The notes beneath the pieces were generated by a model. The model saw nothing but the letters and a program-made list of their open reading frames with translations. It ran no database searches and was not told the DNA's origin. Shown here one piece after another: positions 1-7,939 of a stretch of 64,000 bases of DNA; position 1 is the stretch's first letter; the number at the start of each line of letters is the position of its first letter. This DNA is from Alkalibacillus silvisoli. GTDB taxonomy: Bacteria > Bacillota > Bacilli > Bacillales > Alkalibacillaceae. Location of the stretch: the NCBI RefSeq assembly GCF_039521975.1, contig NZ_BAAACZ010000010.1, positions 23,658 to 87,657 of the forward strand, written 5' to 3'. Both the position numbers and the translations under genes were made by a program.

Positions 1-46
1 AATTAACAATCCCATTTTGTGCATCAATTACTAATAGTGCTTTCAA
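1..46 (-). CDS. Isochorismatase-family hydrolase, N-terminal fragment (runs off window)
   Basis: Fifteen codons from a TTG start at position 46 read MKALLVIDAQNGIVN on the minus strand. The pattern VIDxQNG is the usual opening of cysteine hydrolases of the isochorismatase family, where the Asp belongs to the catalytic site. An AGGTG ribosome binding site lies just upstream. The rest of the gene is outside the window, so the substrate cannot be guessed. The assignment rests on the motif only. Confidence 0.55.
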   Translation of the reverse strand, partial: MKALLVIDAQNGIVN

Positions 47-196
47 CTTATACACCTACTTTTCTTTTCTTAAAACACAACCTTCTATATAAACTTTAGA
101 AATCCTGCATATTATTGACATTCAAAGTAAAAACGTTTAAATTGCGGCTTATATCGTAATAGTCTGATGAAAACATTGATTACCCTCCCCAAAAAT

Positions 197-664
197 TCAA
201 TCGTATACAACAATATGCTTCGAACTAGATTTTAAATCTGTCAATTCTTCTTTTAAGAAGCTCGGTTCTATTGTGTAGTCTTTCAGTTGATCTAATGGTA
301 CCCATTTGTAAATTAAGACTTTTTCTCCCTCTTTTCCATAAAACACTTCTTGAGACGGTATCCCCTTATCAACTTCTACCACCTTAAAGTAAAATCCAAT
401 TTCATGGTAACTAGATTCTCTGTGAGTGAAGAAGCTTTCAACAGACCATAGTAACCTTTCGACTTGTAAATCAACATTGATCTCTTCTTTAAATTCTCTA
501 ACAACAGCTTGACTGGCCACTTCATTCACTTCTACTCTTCCACCTGGTAAAGCCCAGAAGTCATCATTCGTTTCTTTATGCAACAGCACATAACCACTAC
601 GAATTAATACTCCAGCTACACGATAATTAAATATTCCTTCTCCTGTTTTAAAAACGGCATCCAT
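197..664 (-). CDS. Nudix hydrolase
   Basis: A 155-aa protein with a Nudix box at about residues 42-64 (G42, E48, R56-E57, E60-E61), the metal-binding helix that hydrolyses nucleoside diphosphates linked to another group. The Gly normally found near the end of the box is Asn63, a tolerated change. The start has AGGGGG six bases upstream. It follows the VOC gene by 15 bp on the same strand, so the two are probably co-transcribed. The substrate is not readable from sequence; 8-oxo-dGTP or another modified nucleotide is the usual guess for this size. Family sure, specificity unknown. Confidence 0.85.
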   Translation of the reverse strand: MDAVFKTGEGIFNYRVAGVLIRSGYVLLHKETNDDFWALPGGRVEVNEVASQAVVREFKEEINVDLQVERLLWSVESFFTHRESSYHEIGFYFKVVEVDKGIPSQEVFYGKEGEKVLIYKWVPLDQLKDYTIEPSFLKEELTDLKSSSKHIVVYD

Positions 665-679
665 ACAAAACCCCCTAGT

Positions 680-1084
680 CTATTCATACGACCTATTCAT
701 TAAGACAACTCGCCAACCGTCTGGGTCTTCAATTGTGACGCCCTTTTCTTTCCAATATTTATTTTCCGGCTCTACCTCTCCATAACCCATCTCGTTAAGA
801 CGATTCGCAACTCTATGAATCTCTTTTTGATCTGTAATATAGAAAACTAACAAATTATCTTTCGTAGGTGCAGGACAAGGACTACCATCAACATGACGTG
901 TGAATTCTAAATGGTAATTGACATCTGGCAGTCCAAAAATGATACCTTCATAGCCTCTGTTGCCCTTAAATCGTTCAATTTCTATTAAGCCAAGACCATT
1001 TTTGTAAAAATCGATGACCGCTTCAAACTGATCAGTTGGTCTGGCAATTCTAACTTGCGCAGCGTTAAAATCGTTAAATTTCAT
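680..1084 (-). CDS. VOC (glyoxalase/bleomycin resistance) family protein
   Basis: A 134-aa protein of the vicinal oxygen chelate fold: N-terminal strand-helix with DFYKNGLGL, a middle HLEFTRH strand with likely metal ligands, and the closing IEDPDGWRVVLM strand typical of the family. An upstream in-frame start would add 42 residues of unlikely sequence; the start at 1084 has AGGGGAG upstream and gives the normal family length. Members are glyoxalases, dioxygenases or antibiotic-binding proteins. It precedes the Nudix gene in a probable two-gene operon. Its substrate is unknown. Confidence 0.8.
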   Translation of the reverse strand: MKFNDFNAAQVRIARPTDQFEAVIDFYKNGLGLIEIERFKGNRGYEGIIFGLPDVNYHLEFTRHVDGSPCPAPTKDNLLVFYITDQKEIHRVANRLNEMGYGEVEPENKYWKEKGVTIEDPDGWRVVLMNRSYE

Positions 1085-1241
1085 GTTTGAATTCTCCCCT
1101 CTCAATCGTCTATTTCTGTTTAATTCCTTAACTTCTTCTAAAACATAAGTTGGTCCTATGCTTCTCTTTTCATTTAAAAACGCATTATGCTTATTGAAAC
1201 AAATTCCCAAGTATTTTTCTTAATTATAAGATAATTTTAGT

Positions 1242-1275
1242 AAAAATAGAAGCAGAGCCTATATACTCTGCTTCT
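1242..1275 (-). terminator. Intrinsic terminator of the ABC-F gene
   Basis: Ten-bp stem AGAAGCAGAG/CTCTGCTTCT followed on the minus strand by ATTTTTA, directly after the ABC-F stop. Confidence 0.85.
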
Positions 1276-1282
1276 CACTAGT

Positions 1283-2746
1283 TTAGTTCACTAGTCTAAT
1301 TGTTCTATTCTCAATAGAGTAAACTTCATCAGCTACATTCTTAACAAATGTGTGGTCATGTGAGACTAATATAATGGTCCCTTCATATCCTTCTAAAAAA
1401 TATTCTAAAGCTTCAATTGAAACGACATCTAAAAAGTTCGTCGGTTCATCTAAAATTAAAACATTATATCTCCCTAAAAATAACTGTGAAAGGACTAAGC
1501 GTATGGCTTCTCCACCACTTAATTTATTCACCTTTTTCTTAAGGGCATTTCCTACAAAGCTCATAGAGTGAAGAACAGCACGGATTTTTGCTTCTTCGTA
1601 ATCACTTTTCTCTTTCATATATTCTAAGACTGACTGTTCTTCAGTAAATTGGTAATCCATCTGCCTATAATACCCTATAACTACTTTTGGAGACAGAGTA
1701 ATCCCTTCACCGTTATCTATAATATGATTAATTAACGTCGTTTTACCTGACCCATTATTTCCGGTAATTGCAATCGTCTTACCTAACGGGAATTGAAAGC
1801 TAGATTCATTTAAAAGCTTTTGATCCCCCACTTCTAAAGTTAGTCGATCAGCCATAATCGGAAAGTGATTATGCAATTTTAATGCATCAGATTGATGAAA
1901 GCGAATTTTCTTTTCTTCTAATGGTGCTTCCACTTCCTCCAGGTGCTCGATTCTTTGTTCAATAGCTTTCGCGGATCTTTGTATAGATTTTTGACTTGTG
2001 TCTTTTGATTTCGTCATAAACATTCGATTAGCTGTTGCGTTAGCTTGCTTTTTTGACATTTGCCCTTTGGCTTTAGTAACCTTGTCAGCTTTTTTCTTTT
2101 TGTCATCGGCTGCTTGTAATAACCGTCCTTTTTCTTTTAAATACTTTTCATACTTTTCTTGTTGCTGTTGCTTTTGAAGTTCTTTCTGTTCAACATAATC
2201 TGTATAGTTCCCTGTATATTCTGTAACCTTCCCATCGTCCACTTCCCATATCTTAGTCACCAGTTGATCCAAAATGTGTCGATCATGGCTCACCATGACA
2301 AGTGCACCATAGTAGTAAGTTAACTCATCTATAAAAAACTGAATTCCTTCCTGATCTAGGTGTGTCGTTGGCTCATCGAATAATAGACCTTCATGATAGT
2401 GAGAAAATATTTGAGCGAGTTTTAACCGTGTTTGTTCTCCACCACTATAATTTTGTAATTCTGTTTGTGGAATGGCTAGTTCACCTAAAAACTTATAATC
2501 AACATCCGCTTCTGAGGCGGATGATAGTTGGTCAAAATAAGCAAAATCGAAAAAACGTTTAACATGTCCTTGATTGGGTTCCACTTGGCCAGTCATAAGC
2601 TTTAACAATGTACTTTTACCAGAACCATTCTTACCCACAACACCAATACGATCAAACTGATGAACAGCTAACCGCGGGACATCTAACACCACTCGATCTA
2701 AATACGAAACTTCTACATCTTCTATTTCAAGACAGACTTTTTCCAT
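1283..2746 (-). CDS. ABC-F ribosome protection protein, Msr-like (macrolide type)
   Basis: A 487-aa protein with two ABC ATPase domains and no membrane domain. Domain 1 has Walker A GKNGSGKST (38-46), signature SGGEQ (101-105) and Walker B with DEPTTHLD. A long Lys/Gln-rich coiled linker of about 180-290 is the arm that enters the ribosomal E site. Domain 2 has GNNGSGKTT, LSGGEA and DEPTNFLD. Length, linker and C-terminal motifs resemble staphylococcal Msr(A), which displaces macrolides and streptogramin B from the ribosome. AAGAGGAG precedes the start. The leader upstream codes for an ErmD-like peptide and holds terminator hairpins, so expression is probably induced by a macrolide stalling the ribosome. 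VmlR-like specificity (lincosamides, streptogramin A) is the alternative, but the leader points to macrolides. Confidence 0.88.
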   Translation of the reverse strand: MEKVCLEIEDVEVSYLDRVVLDVPRLAVHQFDRIGVVGKNGSGKSTLLKLMTGQVEPNQGHVKRFFDFAYFDQLSSASEADVDYKFLGELAIPQTELQNYSGGEQTRLKLAQIFSHYHEGLLFDEPTTHLDQEGIQFFIDELTYYYGALVMVSHDRHILDQLVTKIWEVDDGKVTEYTGNYTDYVEQKELQKQQQQEKYEKYLKEKGRLLQAADDKKKKADKVTKAKGQMSKKQANATANRMFMTKSKDTSQKSIQRSAKAIEQRIEHLEEVEAPLEEKKIRFHQSDALKLHNHFPIMADRLTLEVGDQKLLNESSFQFPLGKTIAITGNNGSGKTTLINHIIDNGEGITLSPKVVIGYYRQMDYQFTEEQSVLEYMKEKSDYEEAKIRAVLHSMSFVGNALKKKVNKLSGGEAIRLVLSQLFLGRYNVLILDEPTNFLDVVSIEALEYFLEGYEGTIILVSHDHTFVKNVADEVYSIENRTIRLVN

Positions 2747-2807
2747 AATAATTCTCCTCTTTAAATTAATGATTAATTAGCAATCAAACTATGAATTCAA
2801 ATGCCAA

Positions 2808-2833
2808 TAAAAAAACACAAGCTTCTACTTGTG
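2808..2833 (-). terminator. Leader terminator hairpin 3 before the ABC-F gene
   Basis: CACAAG/CTTGTG stem with a six-base loop followed by seven T on the minus strand, about 60 bp before the ABC-F start. Inside the leader it can act as an attenuator rather than an end-of-gene terminator. Confidence 0.65.
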
Positions 2834-2884
2834 CGCAAGAGTAAGGGAAAAGCCTATCTCAATATCAAAAAAATTAGGCAAAAT

Positions 2885-2908
2885 AAAAAAAGACAGAACA
2901 ATCTGCCT
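2885..2908 (-). terminator. Leader terminator hairpin 2 before the ABC-F gene
   Basis: AGGCAGA/TCTGTCT stem (one G-U pair) with a four-base loop followed by six or more T on the minus strand. Second of three terminator-like hairpins in the ABC-F leader. Confidence 0.6.
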
Positions 2909-3005
2909 TTTTCAAACATGACGAATTTTCATGTAAAATTGCATACAAATATACAACCGTACAAAGCTTATCGTCTTAACTATATACATGCTTAAAAAGA
3001 TTATT

Positions 3006-3025
3006 AAAAAAGGACAGACTTATCC
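3006..3025 (-). terminator. Leader terminator hairpin 1 before the ABC-F gene
   Basis: GGATA/TGTCC stem with loop AGTC followed by six T on the minus strand, about 50 bp after the leader peptide stop. Upstream, TTTGAAC at the end of the leader ORF pairs with GTTCAAA just after it, and ACTCTG pairs with CAGAGT, so alternative foldings that depend on ribosome position are possible. Confidence 0.6.
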
Positions 3026-3071
3026 CATTACTCTGATTACATAGCACAGAGTCTTTGAACGTATTTAATTA

Positions 3072-3110
3072 CTAGTTCAAAGTTGGGAAACGTAGTCTAA
3101 TCGAATGCAT
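3072..3110 (-). CDS. Macrolide-sensing leader peptide, ErmD-leader-like (12 aa)
   Basis: Thirteen codons on the minus strand read MHSIRLRFPTLN then TAG. AAGGAGG lies about ten bases upstream of the ATG, and a consensus promoter lies 40 bp upstream. From memory, the ErmD leader is MTHSMRLRFPTLNQ; the match over HS-RLRFPTLN is too long for chance. RLR is the +X+ motif at which macrolide-bound ribosomes stall. The peptide opens the transcript that ends in the ABC-F gene, so its role is to sense the drug and switch the downstream hairpins. It is too short for ordinary gene callers. Confidence 0.88.
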   Translation of the reverse strand: MHSIRLRFPTLN

Positions 3111-3150
3111 TTTTTAATAATCCTCCTTAAATTTAATTAGTTCACTTATT

Positions 3151-3179
3151 ATTATAAGAAGACTATGAGATATTGTCAA
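3151..3179 (-). promoter_or_regulatory. Sigma-A promoter of the leader-peptide/ABC-F transcript
   Basis: Perfect TTGACA (3174-3179) and perfect TATAAT (3151-3156) with a 17-bp spacer on the minus strand. Such a consensus promoter fits a gene held off by attenuation rather than by weak initiation. Confidence 0.9.
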
Positions 3180-3312
3180 AGGTTACTTTGGTTATGACAG
3201 GGTCTATTGAATAATGTCTGCAAAAAAAATTAATAAGAAGGATTTCGTTAATAAGTGTCGAATATACGTTCTATACAGCATTTCAAACCATTTTTATATA
3301 GGAGTTGGTTTT

Positions 3313-4038
3313 ATGAACGAAAATCAAAATAAGAAAATCTCCATGTTTACACAGACTAGCCAAAAGACGAAAAAGTATCGACATGATTACTCTATGTCAA
3401 TGGATTTACGCGATGAGTTGCTGGCGAATGTTTTTCTGAAATTCGCCCGTGAAACTTCTCACCTATACTATGAAGAATTACGCAAAGGATTAAAAGAGTT
3501 TGCTGATGAACATGACCTTCCTGATGAGAAAGCTGAAACCGTTATGAACATTGTTTTCTGGTTGCGAGTTTTGTATGAATTGAAAACAGATCCTTACAAT
3601 AACATCGTTCAAGATTTTATCAAAAACAATGAGAACTATTTCAAAAAATGGCCAATCCTAAAATCATGGATTCAGGAATGGTACAATGTCACACCAAACT
3701 TTTATTACATCAGTCAACGGTTTGGTGGAAATGGAAATGTAGCTGTTGACATCAAATCCGAAACCACTTTAGATATATTTTATCCCTTTCCTAATTTCTC
3801 CCAACCTAAACAAGGAGCTCTAGTTGCAGGAATACTCCTTCCATTCTGTGATTCGCTTTATTTTCCAATTACTGAGTTTTACGAATTTGACCAAAGCACC
3901 CTTCAAGAAGTTGTACCTCACATTAGACATTATTTCCGTGAATTATCCCATGAACCCGACCAATTTGAAACTTTTTTAAGGATGTTTTCTTCGCTACTCA
4001 AAGTTGAACAAATCACCTATAACCATTTACAAAAATAG
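3313..4038 (+). CDS. Conserved-looking hypothetical protein
   Basis: A 241-aa soluble protein that I do not recognise. The start at 3313 has TAGGAG ten bases upstream; a possible earlier start at 3214 would add a poor N-terminus and lacks a ribosome binding site. The protein begins with a polar, Lys-rich stretch, then a mostly helical part with a YYEELRKGLKEFADEHDLP segment and several Trp/Tyr-rich stretches, and ends in amphipathic helices. There is no signal peptide, no membrane segment and no known catalytic motif. It is divergent from the ABC-F transcript. Confidence 0.6.
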   Translation: MNENQNKKISMFTQTSQKTKKYRHDYSMSMDLRDELLANVFLKFARETSHLYYEELRKGLKEFADEHDLPDEKAETVMNIVFWLRVLYELKTDPYNNIVQDFIKNNENYFKKWPILKSWIQEWYNVTPNFYYISQRFGGNGNVAVDIKSETTLDIFYPFPNFSQPKQGALVAGILLPFCDSLYFPITEFYEFDQSTLQEVVPHIRHYFRELSHEPDQFETFLRMFSSLLKVEQITYNHLQK

Positions 4039-4136
4039 GTTGTTCGGTCTCTCATAAACTTTAGAGGGATCTACTATCATACAATTGACCTTATTTATTG
4101 TTCTGTATTACTCATAATTTGTGAAAATAATTCTTC

Positions 4137-4484
4137 TTAATCAGATGTATCCATGCGAGGTTCTACTTCTTCTGCAAGAGCATCGAACTGGTTTACTCGA
4201 TTTTCAAATTCTTGAACGTAACTTTGATCTTGATTAAACGCATATGCTGGTATACGTACACCTTTAGCACGTGTTAATGAACCCATTTCTGATATGTTGA
4301 GTGAACGTTCGCCACGTCGCTCTACTGCTTCAATATCTTCGCCCATTGAGCTAAGTTGAATGGCAACAATTGATGTTGCAGCCCCAAATAATAGAAAAAC
4401 AATCATTAAGGCAGAACCAAACTTCAGTATATCTCCAAACCTCCCATATCTACTTATATCATAGCTTTCTAAAGATATATACAT
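4137..4484 (-). pseudogene. N-terminal fragment of a methyl-accepting chemotaxis protein
   Basis: A 115-codon frame with one membrane helix (about residues 21-43) followed by a helical segment with MGSLTRAKGVRI and VEPRMDTSD, which looks like the start of the extracellular four-helix-bundle sensor of Bacillaceae chemoreceptors. It stops at once after that; HAMP and signalling domains are absent downstream. Its first codons overlap the end of the upstream membrane-protein gene and have no ribosome binding site. I read it as a truncated remnant. Confidence 0.5.
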
Positions 4485-4767
4485 TTAAAACAAACAAACC
4501 TATTAAAAGAATCCTAACAAATAATTCTTCACCAAAAATCAGAAGTAATGCTAGGAGTGTTAGAGCAATGATAATTTCCAAAAGGTTAAAAAGGGTTGGT
4601 TTTTCTTCATTAACTTGATTAGAAACCGTTAATAGAACAATTGAAATAGATAGCAAAATAATGAGAACGATTGTGTTCAATTCAGTCATCAATACCACTA
4701 TGCCTGTCACAATCATTATTAAAACTGAAAGGATTGTGAAGAAATTAGGGTTTGAAACTTTACTCAT
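4459..4767 (-). CDS. Small integral membrane protein, hypothetical
   Basis: A 102-aa, very hydrophobic protein with about four membrane helices (roughly 10-27, 30-48, 62-80, 82-99) and a short polar loop VNEEKPT between the two pairs. TAAGGTGG lies about eight bases before the ATG, so it is likely translated. Its last codons overlap the frame of the chemoreceptor fragment. No family recognised. Confidence 0.55.
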   Translation of the reverse strand: MSKVSNPNFFTILSVLIMIVTGIVVLMTELNTIVLIILLSISIVLLTVSNQVNEEKPTLFNLLEIIIALTLLALLLIFGEELFVRILLIGLFVLNVYIFRKL

Positions 4768-4887
4768 TAATATTCCACCTTAGACTATCTATTTCAAAGA
4801 AGTTTCCTTTCTCAAAACCTTTGATACATACTATATAAGAAAGATATGATTCTATCAATGCTTTTATTTTCTTTCGGGTCATCCCAA

Positions 4888-4932
4888 GAAAAACACGCAT
4901 TTGCTTACGTTAATTGTAATCACAAATGCGTG
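4888..4932 (-). terminator. Terminator of the WrbA-like gene
   Basis: Ten-bp stem CACGCATTTG/CAAATGCGTG with T-runs on both sides, 40 bp after the WrbA stop; it can work in both directions. Confidence 0.8.
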
Positions 4933-4973
4933 CTTTTTAAACACTAATTTATTCGATTAGAAACGTTACCTTA

Positions 4974-5585
4974 TTATTGGTTTCCGTTTTTTACCGATTC
5001 TGCAATATTAACAGTACGTTTTGCCTGATGCTTTACTGCACCTTCTACATCTTCAACCATCTGACCGTCTTGGCCAACTGTAACGCTTGTTCCATATGGG
5101 TTTCCACCTGAACCAAAAATAACAGGGTCTGAATAACCCGGAGCAGCAATAATTGCACCCCAGTGCATCATAGATGTATATAGAGATAGAAGTGTCGCTT
5201 CCTGACCACCATGTGGATTTTGTGCAGAACTCATTCCGCTTACAACTTTATTTACGGTCTTACCACTTGCCCATAAACCACCTTGTGTATCAAGGAATTG
5301 TTTCACTTGTGCAGGCAAGTTTCCAAAACGTGTTGGTACGCTGAAGATAATCGCATCTGCCCACTCAATGTCATCTGAAGTAGCTACTGGAACATCTTTT
5401 GTAGCTTCAACAGTTGCTTTCCATGCTTCATTTTCATCAATTACTGACTGAGGTGCTAATTCTTCAACCTTCAACACTTTAACGTCAGCACCTGATTCTT
5501 TTGCACCTTCTGCAGCCCATTTGGCCATTTCATAATTTGTTCCACCCATACTATAAAATACTACAGCTAATTTTACGTTTGACAT
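4974..5585 (-). CDS. wrbA: NAD(P)H:quinone oxidoreductase, WrbA-like flavoprotein
   Basis: A 203-aa flavodoxin-fold protein. It has the FMN phosphate loop FYSMGGTNYEMA, the PTRFGNLP segment and the GGQEATLLSLYTSMMHWGAI block diagnostic of the WrbA type, which reduces quinones by two electrons and so avoids radical cycling. The start at 5585 has AAGGAGAG upstream; an earlier in-frame start adds 22 residues outside the family pattern. The gene stands alone between two terminators. A perfect 20-bp palindrome covering its -35 box matches the MhqR operator of B. subtilis, so induction by quinones or catechols is likely. Confidence 0.85.
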   Translation of the reverse strand: MSNVKLAVVFYSMGGTNYEMAKWAAEGAKESGADVKVLKVEELAPQSVIDENEAWKATVEATKDVPVATSDDIEWADAIIFSVPTRFGNLPAQVKQFLDTQGGLWASGKTVNKVVSGMSSAQNPHGGQEATLLSLYTSMMHWGAIIAAPGYSDPVIFGSGGNPYGTSVTVGQDGQMVEDVEGAVKHQAKRTVNIAESVKNGNQ

Positions 5586-5723
5586 ATTATGACTCTCCTT
5601 TGTTCTTCCAAAAATTTTATCTAATAACCCCATATCTACATCTACTTTCATTATTCTTCATAAAAACTACTGAACCACCTCCACAATTGAAAGGTCGAAC
5701 TCTTATTTCAACCTCTATTTAGT

Positions 5724-5757
5724 ATAATACCTTGATTTTATCTTGAATTCAAGATAA
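5724..5757 (-). promoter_or_regulatory. Promoter of the WrbA-like gene with MhqR-like operator
   Basis: A perfect 20-bp palindrome, TTATCTTGAATTCAAGATAA (5738-5757), contains the -35 box TTGAAT; 17 bp later comes the -10 TATTAT, on the minus strand. From memory the B. subtilis MhqR operator is TATCTCGAATTCGAGATA, which differs here at one symmetric pair. A repressor bound here would block RNA polymerase. Confidence 0.75.
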
Positions 5758-5767
5758 ATGCTTATAA

Positions 5768-5805
5768 TAAAAAAAGCTCGTATTAGTTATAGCTAACCGA
5801 GCTTC
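5768..5805 (-). terminator. Terminator of the SDR gene
   Basis: AGCTCG/CGAGCT stem extended by TTAG/CTAA, followed by seven T on the minus strand. Confidence 0.8.
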
Positions 5806-5821
5806 TTACAATACAATTACT

Positions 5822-6571
5822 TTATTTTGTACTTGTAAACCCACCGTCTATTCTAATGACATCTCCATTAATATATGGTGCATCTGATGTAAGTAGGAAT
5901 GTTACAAGTTCAGCCACTTCTTCAGGAGTTCCTAACCTTCTTTGTGGAATACCTTTTTCTGCGCTTTCCTTCATTTCTGGATTATCTTCAAAGTACTTTT
6001 TAACCATTGGTGTTTCTGTTGGACCTGGTGCAATGGCATTAACACGCAAGCCATCTTTTGCATATTCAGCAACCATGCTTTTCGTCATGCCAACAATACC
6101 ATGCTTTGTCGCTGAATAAGTAACAACTGTACTTTGACCGATGACTCCTGCGCTTGATGATGTATTGACGATTGAACCACCACCGTTTTTCACCATGACT
6201 TCAGCTACATAATGCATACCATACAAAGCACCCAGCATATTAATCTCAACAATTTTATTAATTTCATTAACGTCTGTTTCTAAAAATAACTTTCCGCTAC
6301 CTGAGATTCCAGCGTTATTAAAGAAATAATCAATTGTCCCATATTTCTCTACCGCTTGGTCAACATAATTTTTAACTTCGTCAGCTTTTGACACATCCGC
6401 TTTCACGAAAAAAGCATCTACTCCAGCCTGTTTAACTAATTCAACAGTTTCTTGCCCACTTTCTTGATCGATATCGACAACAACTATATTAATACCTTTT
6501 TCCGCCATCTGTTTGGCCGTAACTTTACCCAAGCCACTTCCACCACCAGTAATAACGGCTACTTTGCTCAT
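5822..6571 (-). CDS. Short-chain dehydrogenase/reductase (SDR)
   Basis: A 249-aa classical SDR. It shows the dinucleotide loop TGGGSGLG near the N-terminus, an Asp after the second strand (VVVDID) suggesting NAD preference, the NNAG motif, the catalytic Ser in NTSSSAG and the YSATK catalytic Tyr/Lys pair, then PGPTETPM and the C-terminal INGDVIRIDGG signature. AAGGAGG precedes the ATG. It has its own terminator. The substrate cannot be read; the annotation glucose 1-dehydrogenase often given to such proteins is a guess. Confidence 0.88.
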   Translation of the reverse strand: MSKVAVITGGGSGLGKVTAKQMAEKGINIVVVDIDQESGQETVELVKQAGVDAFFVKADVSKADEVKNYVDQAVEKYGTIDYFFNNAGISGSGKLFLETDVNEINKIVEINMLGALYGMHYVAEVMVKNGGGSIVNTSSSAGVIGQSTVVTYSATKHGIVGMTKSMVAEYAKDGLRVNAIAPGPTETPMVKKYFEDNPEMKESAEKGIPQRRLGTPEEVAELVTFLLTSDAPYINGDVIRIDGGFTSTK

Positions 6572-6652
6572 TAGAATACCTCCTTAAAAATGCATCTACC
6601 ATAAGTATTCCTTTTTTCGACGTCATTAATCAAATGTAGCTTGCTGATATAC

Positions 6653-6687
6653 AAAAAAGAGGAAACAGTATTTTCTGCTTCCCCTCC
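6653..6687 (-). terminator. Terminator of the dus gene
   Basis: GGGGAAGCAG/CTGTTTCCTC hairpin followed by six T on the minus strand. Confidence 0.8.
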
Positions 6688-6702
6688 ATCAATTGGACAT
6701 TT

Positions 6703-7701
6703 TTAAGAAATAGTAAATTTTTTGTCTTCCGTTACTCCCTTATTCTCTGTAAACTCATCGAGCAAATCACGAACTTCATGGGTAGAGTTCGTATCCATTA
6801 GCTTGTTGCGTAGCTCACTCGCCCCGCGAAATCCACGGACATATATTTTGAAAAAGCGGCGTAGTGGTTTGAACAATCTTGGTTCAAGCTCCTCTGAATA
6901 TTGGTCATGAAGGTCGAGTTGCAACCTAAGAAGATCAAGTAATTCATCACTTGTATGCTCCTTCTTTTCTTTTTCAAACGCGAACGGATTATGGAAAACG
7001 CCGCGCCCGATCATAACACCATCTACACCATATTGTTGGACGAGTTCAAGCCCTTTTTGACGGTCAGGAATATCACCGTTGATCGTAAGTAACGTATGAG
7101 GAGCAACTTCATCACGAAGCTTCTTGATCTCTGGAATAAGTTCCCAGTGGGCATCAACATTACTCATTTCCTTTTTCGTACGTAGATGGATGGACAGATT
7201 GGCAATATCTTGTTCAAGTACATGCTTTAGCCAAACACGCCATTCCTCTACCTCTGTATATCCAAGTCTAGTTTTCACACTTACAGGTAAGCCACCAGCT
7301 TTAGCTGCTTGAATAATATCCGCTGCAACATCTGGACGACGTATCAATCCACAGCCTTTCCCTTTTGGTGCCACATTAGGAGCTGGACAGCCCATATTAA
7401 TATCAATACCTTTGAAGCCTTTTTCAGCCATACCCATACTCATTTGCCTAAAATACTCAGGCTTATCACCCCAAATATGAGCGACGATCGGCTGCTCATC
7501 TTCTGTGAAGGTAAGACGACCACGCAAACTGTCTCGACCTTCTGGATGGCAGTAGCTTTCTGTATTCGCAAACTCCGTAAAGAACACATCTGGTCTAGCC
7601 GCTTCACTTATAACATGACGGAATACGACATCCGTCACAGCTTCCATTGGTGCAAGTACGAAAAACGGTCGTGGTAATTCATGCCAAAAATTATCTTTCA
7701 T
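6703..7701 (-). CDS. dus: tRNA-dihydrouridine synthase
   Basis: A 332-aa FMN enzyme that reduces uridine to dihydrouridine in tRNA loops. It opens with FFVLAPMEAVTDVVFRH, the family signature, has the catalytic Cys in the DINMGCPAPNV loop, the KTRLGY strand, the NGDIPD strand and the phosphate-binding GVMIGRGVFHNPF motif. The C-terminal helical domain (about 240-332) binds tRNA. Length is normal. AGGGGGT precedes the start. It is monocistronic. Which uridine it modifies cannot be told from sequence. Confidence 0.92.
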   Translation of the reverse strand: MKDNFWHELPRPFFVLAPMEAVTDVVFRHVISEAARPDVFFTEFANTESYCHPEGRDSLRGRLTFTEDEQPIVAHIWGDKPEYFRQMSMGMAEKGFKGIDINMGCPAPNVAPKGKGCGLIRRPDVAADIIQAAKAGGLPVSVKTRLGYTEVEEWRVWLKHVLEQDIANLSIHLRTKKEMSNVDAHWELIPEIKKLRDEVAPHTLLTINGDIPDRQKGLELVQQYGVDGVMIGRGVFHNPFAFEKEKKEHTSDELLDLLRLQLDLHDQYSEELEPRLFKPLRRFFKIYVRGFRGASELRNKLMDTNSTHEVRDLLDEFTENKGVTEDKKFTIS

Positions 7702-7939
7702 CTCAAATCGACCCCCTTCCTACAAGATTCTCTTGTCTAATATTAAAACGTTAAGGCTTCCTAACGATATTGTAGTTTTTCAACCATTATATACTTTAAT
7801 GGGTACAAGAGAAAAGTGCAAGACAAATCGAATAAGAATAGGTTTACTGTTTATTTCTAGAATATAAAATAAGGAAAACCCTTTAAATTAGAGTTTCATT
7901 TTTATTCTTTATTAGTTAAAATCCCTCTGTTAAAGAAAA

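Noticed and set aside
2801..2995. Plus-strand 64-codon frame in the ABC-F leader
   Set aside because: It crosses the attenuator hairpins, is Lys/Asn-rich from AT bias and has no ribosome binding site.
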